Positions 1 to 8,046 of a stretch of DNA of 64,000 nucleotides are shown one piece after another. Under the pieces are notes generated by a model. It saw only the letters and a program-made list of their open reading frames with translations, was not told where the DNA came from and did no database searches. A program made the translations under genes and the position numbers. Numbering within the stretch: the first letter of the stretch is position 1; each line of letters begins with the position of its first letter. This DNA comes from Tenggerimyces sp963762635 (lineage in GTDB: Bacteria; Actinomycetota; Actinomycetes; Propionibacteriales; Actinopolymorphaceae): NCBI GenBank assembly GCA_963762635.1, contig CAVXLQ010000012.1, positions 496,001-560,000 of the forward strand, given 5' to 3'.

Positions 1-2
1 GA

Positions 3-395
3 TCTGTGCTGACGAGCCTCGCGCTGTGGGTGACGCTGTTCTTCGGCTCGACGAGCTCGCTGTGGGTGGTGCTGGCGTTCCACCTGATGCTGAGCGTGGG
101 CCTGGCGTTCGTGTTCACGCCGCTGTTCACCTCGGGGCTCGCGGCGGTCGAGCCGAAGCTGTACTCGTACGGCTCGGCGATCTTCGCGACCATCCAGCAG
201 CTCGCCGGTGCCGCCGGCGTGGCGCTGCTGGTGACCGTGCTGAGCCTGGCCGCGGCTGGGCTGGCCCGGACCGGCTCGTCCGAGGTCGAGGCGACCGCGG
301 GAGGCGTGCACTCGGCGTTCCTCGTGGCTGCGATCCTGTCAGTGTTCGCGATCGTCGGGGCCGCGCTGATCCCGACGGCGAAGAAGGAGGGATAG
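3..395 (+). CDS. MFS drug exporter, C-terminal end (partial)
   Basis: Only the last ~130 residues are present; the frame is open to the left edge, so the start lies outside the window. The visible part has four hydrophobic helices (segments beginning LTSLALWVTLFF, VVLAFHLMLSVGLAFV, AIFATIQQLAGAAGVALL and AFLVAAILSVFAIVGAAL), with a short Lys-rich tail after the last. The pattern SYGSAIFATIQQLAGAAG is typical of helix 11 of the 14-helix DHA2 (EmrB/QacA) drug:proton antiporters of the inner membrane. The substrate cannot be told from this fragment. The gene ends 3 bp before the next gene, whose ribosome binding site lies inside its last codons, so the two are probably co-transcribed. Confidence 0.8.
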   Translation, partial: SVLTSLALWVTLFFGSTSSLWVVLAFHLMLSVGLAFVFTPLFTSGLAAVEPKLYSYGSAIFATIQQLAGAAGVALLVTVLSLAAAGLARTGSSEVEATAGGVHSAFLVAAILSVFAIVGAALIPTAKKEG

Positions 396-398
396 CGC

Positions 399-683
399 AT
401 GTGCCGGAACATCACCGTGCTTCGTGGCCTCGAGCCGTCGGCGACGCCTCAGGAGGTCCAGGCGGCGGCCACGCAGTACGTGCGGAAGGTCAGCGGCGTG
501 ACGACCGTGACGGACTCGACGCGTGAGGCGTTCGACGAGGCCGTGGCCGCGGTGACGGAGGCGACAGCCAAGCTGCTCGCGACGCTGCCTCCGCGCCGCA
601 ACCCGCCGACCACCATCCCACCCCTGCGCCGCCCCGAAGTCCAAGCCCGCATAGCCGCCCGCTCCGCCCTCCGCCGCCCCTAG
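399..683 (+). CDS. DUF2277 family protein
   Basis: A 94-residue protein beginning MCRNITVLRGLEP, the hallmark N-terminus of the DUF2277 family. It is small, cytosolic, widespread in actinobacteria and of unknown function. The family's usual length is 85-95 residues, so it looks intact; the Cys-Arg-Asn at positions 2-4 is the most conserved feature. The tail after residue 65 is Pro/Arg-rich and probably disordered. AAGGAGG at 384-390 sits 8 nt upstream of the ATG, inside the end of the MFS gene, and supports this start and translational coupling. A strong hairpin follows the stop. No function can be inferred beyond the family name. Confidence 0.85.
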   Translation: MCRNITVLRGLEPSATPQEVQAAATQYVRKVSGVTTVTDSTREAFDEAVAAVTEATAKLLATLPPRRNPPTTIPPLRRPEVQARIAARSALRRP

Positions 684-692
684 GCGTCGCAC

Positions 693-725
693 CCGCCGTA
701 GGGCCTTGACCGGGCCCTACGGCGG
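693..725. terminator. Bidirectional hairpin terminator between convergent genes
   Basis: A 13-bp perfect inverted repeat: CCGCCGTAGGGCC at 693-705 pairs with GGCCCTACGGCGG at 713-725 around a 7-nt loop. It lies between the stop of the DUF2277 gene and, partly inside, the last codons of the convergent TPR gene. There is no U-tract, which is common for actinobacterial terminators. Confidence 0.7.
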
Positions 726-2771
726 CGGAACATTGAAGTAGAGCTGGCCGACGAGGTCGTTGACGATCGGGGCCGAGTCGGCGGCGACGCCGTACCGGGC
801 GACCACAGTCCGGAGCGAGTTGTCCGTACCGACGCCGGCCCAGCACCACGCGTTCCGGCCGTCGCTCTGCAGCGGATACTGGCGGAAGGCTCCCTGCACG
901 CCGCCGACGAAGTAGGGCGTCTGCCCGGTGGCCGTGCCGAAACCGGCGCAGCTGGGCTCGGTGTCCAAAGCCGTCGCGATCACGTCGGGCATGGGTTGTC
1001 CGAGTAGCTCGGACGGGAGCGGCGCGGTGCGTACCGTCACGGTCTCCCGGTCCGGCCGAGGATCGGAGAGTCGCACCTGTCCGAGCACGTCGTCGTCCAG
1101 CTTCCAACCGCGGGGACGGCAGGCCGAGATGCGGCCCGCGGATTCGTAGGAGCCGACGTACGTCGCCGCTGTGCTCGACCGCGGTGCGGTCGTCGTGGCC
1201 AGCAACCGGTCGTCGAGCCAGACGTCGAGGCGGTACTCACCGCGACCCAGGCAGGCGACATCGAGGAAATAGCGCTGGCTTGGGTTGTCCACTGTCAGCC
1301 GGTCGATCGCGACGAGGTGCTGCCGCTGCTGCCAGGGGTCGTTCGGGCCAGCTCGGAAGTAGCCGATCCAGGAGACCCGTGACCGTGCGGGAAGATGAGT
1401 CGACTGGTACGTCATCGCGAGGGCCCAGCCGTTGACGACGAGCTTCAGCGCGGAGATCTTCGCGTCCGCTCCCGCCGGGTTCGCGCCGGGGGAGACCTGC
1501 TCCGCCTGCGCGGCCACGAGCAGTCCCTGCAACTCGCGCACGAGCTCCGCCCGGTGCGGCTCCATGGACGCGAGGATCTCCAGCGTCGTGTGGGAGCTGG
1601 CGTACAGCTCCGCCTGCTCCACCGGATCGGGCCTGCTGCCCGCGCGGCGGATCATCTCGGCGTACGACTCTCGCGCCTCTGCCTCCCGTCCCTGGGCCGC
1701 CTGGACGAGCGCCAGGTTGGCCCACGGCAGCGGCAGGCGGTCGTTCGACGCCAGCGCCCGCCGGGTCAGTTCCTCGGACTCGGCGTACCGGCGGACGTGG
1801 AAGAGGTTCGCGCCCTGGTTGACCAGCGACATGTAGTCCGGCACCGGGTTCAGGTCCAACGCCCGGTCCAGATCCGCGATCGACTGCTTCCGGGACTCCT
1901 CGTCGGCGAGTGTGAACGTGTAGGTGTTGAGCTCGGGGCTGTCCGCGACGTCCGCGGCGGTCGCACGGGCCCGGTAGGCGAGTGGGTAGTCGTCCCGCAG
2001 GCGGATCGCCTCCGAGTACGACGCGATCGCCTTGTCGTACTTGCGCAATGACATCTGCTTGTCGCCCTCGGCGAGTGCGCGCAAAGCTCCGTCCGGTGTG
2101 ACAGTCGGTCGCTGGACCGCCGCCGCGACGCTCACTCCCGCGGCGAAGAGCGTGATCACGACGGCGGGGACCAGGACCAGGATCCGGATCCGCCGCGCCA
2201 ACGTCAGTGACAGCCCGAGCAACGAAAGAGCCACCGCGAGCAGGGTGATGCCGAGGATGTACCGGTCCGCCTTGGCGCCCCAGGCCGTGGCGGTCTCCCG
2301 CTGGGCGTCGGCTCGGAGCGAGGTGACGCGCGGCTGGTAGAGGCGTTCGACGGCGTCGCGGCTCACGTCGTCGTAGTGGATCGCGTCCGTGTCCTTGATC
2401 GCGAGGTCGGTGAGCGCCTGCGACGACTTGTCCCACTCGTTCGCGGCGGCCGTGTAGGCCGCCAGGCCAGTGAGCGACGACGCCGCCCGGGCCGACTCGG
2501 CCCGCTGGCGCAGCGATCGGGCCTCGGCGTCGCTCCCGGCGAGTTCGGAGATCTCGGCGAACGCCGCGCCGTACCCGGCGAGGGCGGTGATCGACGCTTG
2601 CTGTGCTTCAGCCGACAGCCTCCGCTCGTTCTCGCTGGCTCGACTCGCGGCTAACGCCAGCAGGCTCCCGAACAGCACCAGGAACGCGGCCGAGCACGCG
2701 AGCACCTTCTTGAACGGCGTATCGAGGACCTCGATCTCGGGGATCTCGATCTGGGCTTCGGGAACGGGCAT
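717..2771 (-). CDS. Membrane-anchored TPR protein
   Basis: 684 residues from ATG at 2771 (MPVPEAQIEIPEIEV). A longer frame reads upstream, but that part is Arg/Ser-rich shadow of the preceding gene. A hydrophobic segment lies at about residues 24-44 (VLACSAAFLVLFGSLLALAA). An extracytoplasmic helical stretch follows, then two close hydrophobic segments near 165-220. After these comes a TPR region (about 230-400) with helices such as LRKYDKAIASYSEAIRLR and ESIADLDRALDLNP-like repeats. The last ~250 residues match no family I recognise and carry several Cys near the end. It starts 4 bp after a smaller membrane protein that also has cytosolic-helical plus membrane segments, so the two probably form one membrane complex. 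Function unknown. Confidence 0.7.
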   Translation of the reverse strand: MPVPEAQIEIPEIEVLDTPFKKVLACSAAFLVLFGSLLALAASRASENERRLSAEAQQASITALAGYGAAFAEISELAGSDAEARSLRQRAESARAASSLTGLAAYTAAANEWDKSSQALTDLAIKDTDAIHYDDVSRDAVERLYQPRVTSLRADAQRETATAWGAKADRYILGITLLAVALSLLGLSLTLARRIRILVLVPAVVITLFAAGVSVAAAVQRPTVTPDGALRALAEGDKQMSLRKYDKAIASYSEAIRLRDDYPLAYRARATAADVADSPELNTYTFTLADEESRKQSIADLDRALDLNPVPDYMSLVNQGANLFHVRRYAESEELTRRALASNDRLPLPWANLALVQAAQGREAEARESYAEMIRRAGSRPDPVEQAELYASSHTTLEILASMEPHRAELVRELQGLLVAAQAEQVSPGANPAGADAKISALKLVVNGWALAMTYQSTHLPARSRVSWIGYFRAGPNDPWQQRQHLVAIDRLTVDNPSQRYFLDVACLGRGEYRLDVWLDDRLLATTTAPRSSTAATYVGSYESAGRISACRPRGWKLDDDVLGQVRLSDPRPDRETVTVRTAPLPSELLGQPMPDVIATALDTEPSCAGFGTATGQTPYFVGGVQGAFRQYPLQSDGRNAWCWAGVGTDNSLRTVVARYGVAADSAPIVNDLVGQLYFNVPPP

Positions 2772-2775
2772 GTCC

Positions 2776-3528
2776 TCAGCCCCCGACCGCGGCGTTGACG
2801 ACCGCCCCACCGAACGCGACCGCGTACCCGGCGACAGCCGACACCAGGACGGCGGTGCGCCACCTCGGCCGGACGACTCGGCCGACGGTGAGCAACAGGA
2901 CGAGGACGAGCAGGACGACGACCGCCACCATCGTGCGGATGCTCTGCGCGTGTCTCGCGTCGGCGACTCGCGCGGTGTCCGCGGGCTGGTCCTTCTCGAT
3001 CGCCTCGTACGCCTCGTAGCCCTTGATCGTCTCGAGCCGGCGTTCGCTGTCATACGTCGCGGACGACCCGGCGCCGCTCATACGGTTCAAGTCGAAGTTC
3101 GTCACCGGGAGCGCGCCGGCCAGACCGCGGAGGACCAGCGCCTCGGCCCGGAGCTGGGCGGCTTGGGCGCTCTCGCCGGCAGTCTGCGCCGCCGTTGCCT
3201 GGGCCTCCATGGCCTCGGCCTCGGCGAGCGTGCGGCGGTAGCGGTTGGCCGCGGCGGTTTCGGCGTCGACGCGGATGGCGGCCACCATCTGCTGACGTTC
3301 GAGCTGCAGCGTCTCCAACGTGGCCTGGCCGCGTGCCTCGGCGGCCGCGTCGTCCTGCCGCACGGCGAAGTACGTGAGCAGCGCCGCGGTCAGCGTCACG
3401 ATGCCGATAGCGACCGCGACGGTACGTTCCCAGTCCGCCAGCAGCCGGGCGAGCGGCCACCGGCTCGGCCGGACCACGACCGCCGGCTCCTCGGCTGGCG
3501 GCGCTACGACCCCAGGAACATCGACCAT
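2776..3528 (-). CDS. Membrane protein of unknown function, partner of the TPR protein
   Basis: 250 residues from ATG at 3528 (MVDVPGVVAPPAEEP). An in-frame start 22 codons further upstream would add a basic stretch that does not look coding. The N-terminus is Pro-rich, followed by a TM helix at about 45-65 (TVAVAIGIVTLTAALLTYFA). A long Ala/Glu/Gln-rich helical segment, probably coiled coil and outside the membrane, comes next. Two further TM helices close the protein (VAVVVLLVLVLLLTVG and AVLVSAVAGYAVAFGGAVV). The stop is 4 bp before the TPR gene's start, so they form a two-gene operon. I recognise no named family. The adjacent protein shares the layout of TM, helical ectodomain and TM pair, and may be a distant paralog in its N-terminal half. 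Confidence 0.65.
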   Translation of the reverse strand: MVDVPGVVAPPAEEPAVVVRPSRWPLARLLADWERTVAVAIGIVTLTAALLTYFAVRQDDAAAEARGQATLETLQLERQQMVAAIRVDAETAAANRYRRTLAEAEAMEAQATAAQTAGESAQAAQLRAEALVLRGLAGALPVTNFDLNRMSGAGSSATYDSERRLETIKGYEAYEAIEKDQPADTARVADARHAQSIRTMVAVVVLLVLVLLLTVGRVVRPRWRTAVLVSAVAGYAVAFGGAVVNAAVGG

Positions 3529-3594
3529 GATCCAATGTCGGCGCGGGCCCAACCTGCGTCCATGGCCCAACGTGATCAGATCCTGACCCTCCAC

Positions 3595-4467
3595 TCAGCC
3601 GAACGCGGCGGCGGCTTCGGTGAGGGCGCGCACGAGGGCGGCGGTGGCGGGTGGGTCGGGTGGGTCGCCGTACGTCGCCGCGTAGATCTGCCGGGGCGGA
3701 ACGTCGAGCCGCGTCGCCGTGATCGCTGGGTGCCGGTGCGCGCGCAGTGCCAGGCCGGGGATCGTGGTCACGCCCATCCCCGCCACCACGAGGCTCTGCA
3801 TCACGACCATGTCGTCGGTCGTGGACACCAGCCGCGGCGAGAAGCCGGCGTCCTCGCACAGCTCCACCAGATGGAGCCGGCACCGTTCGCAGCCTCCGAT
3901 CCAGCGAGCGTCGGCGTAGTCCGCCAACCGCGAGCCACCGTCGATCGTCAACAGGTACAGCGGATCGTCGACCAGATGCGTCAGCCGAACGCTGGAGTCC
4001 TCGGGCGCCGTGTCGTCGTACCGGAAGATCAGCGCCACCTCGACCTGACCCGAGCGCAGCAGCTCGACCGCCTCCTCCGGATGGACGTCCACCAGACCCA
4101 GCTCGAGCGCCGGATGCTGACGCGCCAGCAACGCAGCAGCCGAAGGCACCAGCGAGCTCATCACCGAGTTGAAGCCTGCCAGCCGCACCCGACCGGCGCC
4201 GAGACCGACCAGGGTCGACAGTTCGGCGGACGCCGCGTCGACCCGGCCGATGATCTCCACCGCCCGATCGGCCAACAGCAGACCGGCCGACGTGAGCCGG
4301 ATCCCGCGGCCGACCTTCTGCAACAGCCGCGCGCCCGTGTCCGCCTCCAGCCGAGCGAGGTGATGGCTGATCGACGGCTGTGTGTAGTGCAGCTCCTTCG
4401 CCGCCGCGGTCACCGAACCGTGCCGCCGGACCGCCTCGATGACGCGGAGCTGGACGAGAGTCACCAT
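3595..4467 (-). CDS. LysR family transcriptional regulator
   Basis: 290 residues, the usual LysR length. The N-terminal winged helix (residues 1-60) reads LVQLRVIEAVRRHGSVTAAA then LHYTQPSISHHLARLE, the classic LysR recognition helix. The rest is a periplasmic-binding-like effector domain. It is transcribed divergently from a LysE-type exporter whose start lies 75 bp away, the standard arrangement in which a LysR protein controls its neighbour. A palindrome (4470-4480) lies directly in front of its ATG at 4467 and is the likely autoregulatory site. The effector is probably an amino acid or related solute, given the exporter, but that is inference. Confidence 0.9.
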   Translation of the reverse strand: MVTLVQLRVIEAVRRHGSVTAAAKELHYTQPSISHHLARLEADTGARLLQKVGRGIRLTSAGLLLADRAVEIIGRVDAASAELSTLVGLGAGRVRLAGFNSVMSSLVPSAAALLARQHPALELGLVDVHPEEAVELLRSGQVEVALIFRYDDTAPEDSSVRLTHLVDDPLYLLTIDGGSRLADYADARWIGGCERCRLHLVELCEDAGFSPRLVSTTDDMVVMQSLVVAGMGVTTIPGLALRAHRHPAITATRLDVPPRQIYAATYGDPPDPPATAALVRALTEAAAAFG

Positions 4468-4469
4468 CC

Positions 4470-4480
4470 ATAGAGTCTAT
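4470..4480. promoter_or_regulatory. Candidate LysR operator
   Basis: ATAGAGTCTAT is a perfect 11-bp inverted repeat (ATAGA-G-TCTAT) 2 bp in front of the lysR start codon. It sits in the 74-bp divergent promoter region shared with the LysE gene. A TTGACA hexamer follows at 4500-4505, pointing toward the exporter. The position fits LysR autoregulation; binding is not shown. Confidence 0.5.
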
Positions 4481-4541
4481 GCATGGGTTCGCGAAAGAAT
4501 TGACATTGGACCTATCGATCGCGCGGCCTCACGCTGGAGAC

Positions 4542-5165
4542 ATGACAACGTTCGCGATCGCCGCCCTGGTCCTGATCATGCTGCCGGGTCCCGACCAAGC
4601 GCTCATCACCCGCAACGCGCTGGTCGGCGGTCGCGCCGGCGGCGTGCTCACCATGCTCGGCGGAGTCCTCGGGGTCTCCGTCCACGCCTCCGCCGCCGCG
4701 TTCGGGCTGTCCGCCCTGCTGCTCGCCTCGGCGCAGGCGTTCACGGTCCTGAAGATCATCGGCGCCGTCTACCTGCTCTGGCTCGCCGCGCAGATGATCT
4801 GGTCGGCGCGGCGTTCCCGCCGGACGCCAGCGAACGACGAGCCGGTCGCCAAGCGGCAGCGGGGTACGGCATACCTCCGCCATGGCTTCCTGTCGAACGC
4901 GCTCAACCCGAAGGTCGCGCTGTTCTTCGTCACCTTCCTGCCGCAGTTCCTGTCCGCCCACAGCGGCAACCCGCGAGCGGAGGCACTCCTGCTCTCCGCG
5001 ATCTTCGCCGCGCTCTACCTCGGCTGGTTCGGCCTCTACATCGCGGTCGTCGAGCGCCTCGGCCGCTGGCTCCGCCGCCCGCGCGTCAAGGCCCGCATCG
5101 AGCAGGTCACCGGGCTGGTGCTGGCCACGGTCGCGATCCGCTTGGCGACCAGCACCAACCACTAG
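4542..5165 (+). CDS. LysE family amino-acid/metabolite exporter
   Basis: 207 residues from ATG at 4542 (MTTFAIAALVLIMLPGPDQA). An in-frame ATG 21 codons earlier exists but would precede the promoter-like elements and adds no hydrophobic sequence. The motif LPGPDQALITRNALVGGRAGG at the end of helix 1 is the LysE/RhtB signature, and about six TM helices follow. Family members export amino acids or related small molecules across the inner membrane. It is controlled in all likelihood by the divergent LysR gene. Its stop falls in the palindrome CTAGCGCTAG (5162-5171), which also contains the stop of the convergent ABC permease gene. Confidence 0.88.
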   Translation: MTTFAIAALVLIMLPGPDQALITRNALVGGRAGGVLTMLGGVLGVSVHASAAAFGLSALLLASAQAFTVLKIIGAVYLLWLAAQMIWSARRSRRTPANDEPVAKRQRGTAYLRHGFLSNALNPKVALFFVTFLPQFLSAHSGNPRAEALLLSAIFAALYLGWFGLYIAVVERLGRWLRRPRVKARIEQVTGLVLATVAIRLATSTNH

Positions 5166-5167
5166 CG

Positions 5168-5923
5168 CTAGTTGCTCTTGCGCATCGCCTGCATGCCGAC
5201 GGCCAGACCGAGCACCGCGAGAGCACCCGCCGCGAGAGCACCCGCACCGATCGTCGAAGCGTCGAACGAGCCGTTGAACAAGGCGCGTTCGGCGTTCACG
5301 ACGTACGTCAACGGGTTGAACCTCGACATCGTCTGCAGCCAACCCGGACCGTTGTCGATCGGCAGCATCATCCCCGCCAGCAGCAACAACGGGAACAGCA
5401 ACGTCTGCTGCACGGCCCAGAACAGCCACTCCTGGTTCTTCGCCGCCAGCGCCAACGTGTACGACAACGCGCCGAGGCCCACGCAGAACACCGCGAGCAT
5501 CACCAACCCGAGCAGCACACCCAGCGGGTTGGCGCGGAACCCGAACGGCAGCGTCACGAGCACGATGATCAATGCCTGAACGAACATCGGCACGATCTCC
5601 TTGAGCGCCCGCCCCACGATCAGCGCCGACCGTCGCAACGGCGAGACCAGCATGCGCTCGTGCGCGCCCGTCATCATCTCGTAGAGCAGGTTGGAGCCCG
5701 TCGCGGACGTGCCGAACAGACACGACATCACGACGATGCCCGGAACGAACCACTGCAGCGCGCTCTCCCCGGCGATCCCGTCGGGCAGCAGGGGAGTGAA
5801 CAGGGCAAGGAAGAACAGCGGTTGCACCATGGTGAAGATGACCGAGAACGGATCACGCAGCACCGGCTTCAGCTCGCGGTTGAAGACGGTCGCGGTGTCG
5901 GTGACGAACGTCGTACTGCTCAT
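5168..5923 (-). CDS. ABC-2 type transporter permease (DrrB-like)
   Basis: 251 residues with six hydrophobic segments in the ABC-2 arrangement. The N-terminal part, NRELKPVLRDPFSVIFTMVQP, matches the amphipathic entry helix of DrrB/daunorubicin-resistance permeases. Its ATG overlaps the stop of the ATPase gene by 4 bp (ATGA), so they are co-translated and form an exporter of two subunits that would work as a dimer of each. The typical role is efflux of a hydrophobic drug or lipid-like molecule; the substrate is unknown. It converges on the LysE gene with 2 bp between stop codons. Confidence 0.88.
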   Translation of the reverse strand: MSSTTFVTDTATVFNRELKPVLRDPFSVIFTMVQPLFFLALFTPLLPDGIAGESALQWFVPGIVVMSCLFGTSATGSNLLYEMMTGAHERMLVSPLRRSALIVGRALKEIVPMFVQALIIVLVTLPFGFRANPLGVLLGLVMLAVFCVGLGALSYTLALAAKNQEWLFWAVQQTLLFPLLLLAGMMLPIDNGPGWLQTMSRFNPLTYVVNAERALFNGSFDASTIGAGALAAGALAVLGLAVGMQAMRKSN

Positions 5924-6921
5924 GCCTTCTGCTCCTGCTCTTCGCTCGCGCCGGCGGCGGCGCTGGTGTCTTCGCGCAGGCTTCGCCCTGTGAGGTTGAG
6001 GAAAACGTCGTCGAGGGTGGGTCGCGCGACCTCCACGCTCGCGACCGGTAGGCCGCCTTCGTCGAGCGAACGCAGCAGCTTCGGCGCCAGCGCCGCGCCG
6101 CCGTCCGCGACGATCGTCACCACGGCCTCGTCCTGCGTGAGGTGCGCGCCGTCGAGACCGATCCGCCCGACCGCGTGCCGTGCGTCCTCGGCGTGGTCGA
6201 ACGTCAACGTGATCTTGTCGCCGGCGTGCTCCGACTTGAGCTTTGCCGGGGTGTTGTCCGCGATGACCTTGCCGTGGTCGATGACGATCACGCGCTCGGC
6301 CAGCTGGTCGGCTTCCTCGAGGTAGTGCGTGGTGAGCACGATCGTCGTCCCGTGCTCGGCGCGCAGCTTCTTGATGTGCTCCTGCAGGTTGGCCCTGTTC
6401 TGCGGGTCGAGACCGGTCGAAGGCTCGTCCAGGAACAGCAGCCCCGGTGTGTGGATGAGGCCCATCGCGATGTCGAGCCGCCGCCGTTGGCCGCCGGACA
6501 GCGACGAGACCACGCGGTCGGCGACCTTCTCCAGGTCGAGGGAGGCGACCAGCTCGTTCGCCCGTGCCTTGGCCGCGGCGCGGGACATCCCGTACGCGCG
6601 ACCCTGCACGTACAGCTCGTCCCGCCCGCGCTGGCTGTGCCCGGCACCGTTGCCCTGGCCGATGTATCCGATCCGGCTACGGACGCCGCGCGGGTCCTTG
6701 GCGACGTCGAGCCCAGCGACCTCGGCGGTCCCGGAGGTCGGCGGGATCAGTGTGGTGAGCATCCGAAGCGTGGTCGACTTGCCGGCGCCGTTCGGTCCGA
6801 GCAACGCGACGAGCTCGCCGCTCTCCACGTGCAGGTCGAGGTCGCGAACGGCCTCGACGGTTTCCTTCTTGACGGTGAAGTGCCTGGTCAGGCCTACGGT
6901 GTGGATCATCGTGGTGGTCAT
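5920..6921 (-). CDS. ABC transporter ATP-binding protein (DrrA-like)
   Basis: 333 residues from ATG at 6921 (MTTTMIHTVGLTRHF). The frame extends 17 codons further, but those run into the palindromic operator region. Walker A is GPNGAGKST, the signature motif LSGGQRRRLDIAMGL, Walker B LLFLDEPSTGLDP, and the H-loop lies in VLTTHYLEEAD. The C-terminal extension after residue ~215 is that of the DrrA/CcmA drug-exporter class. It energises the permease encoded immediately downstream with ATGA overlap. The operon is divergent from a WYL-type regulator, and a 17-bp palindrome sits 42 bp upstream of its start. Confidence 0.9.
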   Translation of the reverse strand: MTTTMIHTVGLTRHFTVKKETVEAVRDLDLHVESGELVALLGPNGAGKSTTLRMLTTLIPPTSGTAEVAGLDVAKDPRGVRSRIGYIGQGNGAGHSQRGRDELYVQGRAYGMSRAAAKARANELVASLDLEKVADRVVSSLSGGQRRRLDIAMGLIHTPGLLFLDEPSTGLDPQNRANLQEHIKKLRAEHGTTIVLTTHYLEEADQLAERVIVIDHGKVIADNTPAKLKSEHAGDKITLTFDHAEDARHAVGRIGLDGAHLTQDEAVVTIVADGGAALAPKLLRSLDEGGLPVASVEVARPTLDDVFLNLTGRSLREDTSAAAGASEEQEQKA

Positions 6922-6963
6922 GAGCCGATCAACTGCTCCTTCGGGGCGGGGATCGAGAATCGT

Positions 6964-6980
6964 ACCGTACAACGTACGGT
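6964..6980. promoter_or_regulatory. 17-bp palindromic operator candidate
   Basis: ACCGTACAACGTACGGT: 7-bp perfect arms around AAC, in the divergent region between the ABC exporter operon and the WYL regulator. Size and symmetry suit a dimeric repressor of TetR or similar type. The adjacent WYL protein is the obvious candidate, but a distant regulator is possible. Confidence 0.55.
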
Positions 6981-7074
6981 TCGCGGTCTCGTATTCCGGC
7001 TTTCGCCGTTCTGATTTCGAGGCTAGGTACCATTCCGGCCAGTATTCGTCCTCAATTCACACGAGACTGGGGTT

Positions 7075-8037
7075 ATGGCGAACACGAGCTCCCGGATGCT
7101 GCAGCTGCTGTCCCTGCTGCAGAACCACCGGTTCTGGGCGGGCAGCGAGCTGGCCGGCAAGCTCGACGTGAGCGAACGGACGCTGCGTCGCGACATCGAC
7201 CGGCTGCGCGAGCTCGGCTATCCGGTCGATGCGAGCCGCGGCGTGGCCGGCGGGTATCAGCTGCGGTCAGGTGCGGCCATGCCGCCGCTGTTGCTGGACG
7301 ACGAGGAGGCGGTCGCGATCGCGGTGGGTCTGCGGACGGCCGCTAGTGGGGCTGTGGACGGGATCGAGGAGACGTCGGTCCGCGCGCTGGCGAAGGTCGT
7401 GCAGGTGATGCCGCCTCGGCTGCGGCGCCGGGTGGACGCTCTGCAGACGTACACGACCGTTCCTGCCGGCAACGGCCGCGGGCCGCGGGTGGATCCGATG
7501 GCGCTGACCGTGCTCGCGCAGGCCTGCCGGGACGACGAGCGGCTGCGGTTCTCGTACTCCTCGCACGAGGGTGTGGCGACCGAGCGGCTGGTCGAGCCGC
7601 ATCGGCTGGTCTCACTCGGGCGGCGCTGGTACCTCGTCTGCTGGGACGTCGAGCGCGCGGACTGGCGGACGTTCCGGGTGGACCGGCTGCGCGAGCCGCG
7701 GTCGACGGGGACGCCGTTCCGCCAGCGGCCGCTGCCTGGGGGAGACGCGGTCGCGTTCGTACGGTCGCGGCTGGCGTCGGTGCCGATGCAGCATCGCGTC
7801 GAGGTCGTGTTCCACGTGCCGTACTCCGAGCTGGAGAACGCGGCGTCGGAGGTCGGTGGGACGTTCTCGCCGATCGACGACACGTCGACCCGGATGGTGA
7901 TGAACGTCGACGAACTGGTCTGGCCGTCGATGGTGCTGACGGCGATGGGGCACGAGTTCTCGGTGGTCTCGCCGCCAGAGCTGGAAGAGCTCGTGCGCGC
8001 CACCGCCGCCCGCTTCGCGCGTGCGGGTGACCGCTAA
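7075..8037 (+). CDS. YafY-type HTH/WYL domain transcriptional regulator
   Basis: 320 residues. An N-terminal HTH_11 winged helix (about 5-60) contains ELAGKLDVSERTLRRDIDRL. A WYL ligand-binding domain (about 140-220) has the signature WYLVCWDVERADWRTFRVDR, and a C-terminal WCX region completes the fold. Full family length. Such proteins act as repressors or activators, and several respond to nucleic-acid ligands. It is divergent from a DrrAB-type exporter across about 150 bp that hold a 17-bp palindrome, which suggests control of that exporter. A serine hydrolase gene follows 9 bp after its stop. Confidence 0.88.
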   Translation: MANTSSRMLQLLSLLQNHRFWAGSELAGKLDVSERTLRRDIDRLRELGYPVDASRGVAGGYQLRSGAAMPPLLLDDEEAVAIAVGLRTAASGAVDGIEETSVRALAKVVQVMPPRLRRRVDALQTYTTVPAGNGRGPRVDPMALTVLAQACRDDERLRFSYSSHEGVATERLVEPHRLVSLGRRWYLVCWDVERADWRTFRVDRLREPRSTGTPFRQRPLPGGDAVAFVRSRLASVPMQHRVEVVFHVPYSELENAASEVGGTFSPIDDTSTRMVMNVDELVWPSMVLTAMGHEFSVVSPPELEELVRATAARFARAGDR

Positions 8038-8046
8038 CCTGCCGGC

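Noticed and set aside
2470..4473. Long plus-strand open frame opposite the TPR and LysR genes
   Set aside because: Arg/Asp/Gly-rich antisense shadow of real minus-strand genes, with no family motif; the same holds for the other long antisense frames in this GC-rich window.
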